A stretch of DNA of 42,404 bases from Flavobacterium collinsii (GTDB taxonomy: Bacteria; Bacteroidota; Bacteroidia; Flavobacteriales; Flavobacteriaceae): positions 1 through 42,404 of the forward strand of contig NZ_CADCST010000079.1 of assembly GCF_902804485.1 (NCBI RefSeq), in the 5' to 3' direction. The notes under the pieces are model-generated. The model made no database searches and had not been told where the DNA came from. It worked only from the letters and a program-made list of their open reading frames with translations. Shown in pieces: positions 42,377 through 42,404 of the stretch. Numbering within the stretch: position 1 is the first letter of the stretch; each line of letters starts with the position of its first letter. The position numbers and the translations under genes are program-made.

Positions 42377-42404
42377 AAAGCCGTAACGAATTACGGCTTT
42401 TAAA
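42377..42404. terminator. Bidirectional terminator at the window end
   Basis: AAAGCCGTAA (42377-42386) pairs perfectly with TTACGGCTTT (42391-42400) around CGAA. A runs and T runs flank it, so it can act on either strand. Confidence 0.8.

Overview
The window reads as chromosome from a Bacteroidota bacterium, most likely Flavobacterium or a close relative. The evidence is low GC, SusC/SusD proteins, a type IX secretion (T9SS) C-terminal sorting domain, Bacteroidota-only families (DUF4494, SusD_2-like), absence of strong Shine-Dalgarno sequences, and several TAnnTTTG -7 promoter elements of the flavobacterial type. I saw no rRNA, tRNA, CRISPR array or intact insertion sequence.

Layout. 1-7.2 kb is a mixed housekeeping/accessory stretch: an erythromycin-esterase-like gene cut by the window edge, a SUMF1-type lipoprotein, a regulator fragment, a DUF4259-like protein, an M13 metallopeptidase lipoprotein, a small exported CxC protein and a SAM methyltransferase. 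7.3-12.2 kb is one 1633-residue secreted leucine-rich-repeat protein built from five modules and ending in a T9SS sorting domain. 12.3-16.2 kb holds a perfect (AAC)29 microsatellite in the leader of an exported Ppx/GppA-like protein, then a convergent outer-membrane beta-barrel gene. 16.6-20 kb has a degenerate nucleotidyltransferase-HEPN protein divergent from an S24-type repressor, then a DUF4494 gene. 20-21 kb is a gene-free repeat region: a 144-bp direct duplication carrying terminators, and a cluster of short hairpins.

21.1-41.8 kb is a minus-strand polysaccharide utilisation locus (PUL) whose gene content matches degradation of high-mannose N-glycans or related alpha-mannans. In transcription order it contains GH97, mannose-6-phosphate isomerase, a LacI regulator, SusC, SusD, GH2 beta-mannosidase, two GH92 alpha-mannosidases, GH125 alpha-1,6-mannosidase, a ROK sugar kinase and an aspartylglucosaminidase. 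The inferred pathway is: SusCD imports the glycan; GH97 removes capping glucose; GH92 and GH125 strip alpha-mannose; GH2 cuts the core Man-beta-GlcNAc bond; aspartylglucosaminidase releases GlcNAc from Asn; the ROK kinase and ManA pass mannose to fructose-6-phosphate. Three matching palindromes in front of GH97, lacI and susC look like LacI operators, two of them placed on recognisable promoter elements.

Most unusual points: the GH2 enzyme appears to lack its middle Ig-like domain; one GH92 has Gln where its partner has the presumed catalytic Glu; modules of the repeat protein differ in length by exact multiples of one 21-residue repeat; and an actin-fold phosphatase-like protein is exported behind a (AAC)29 leader.
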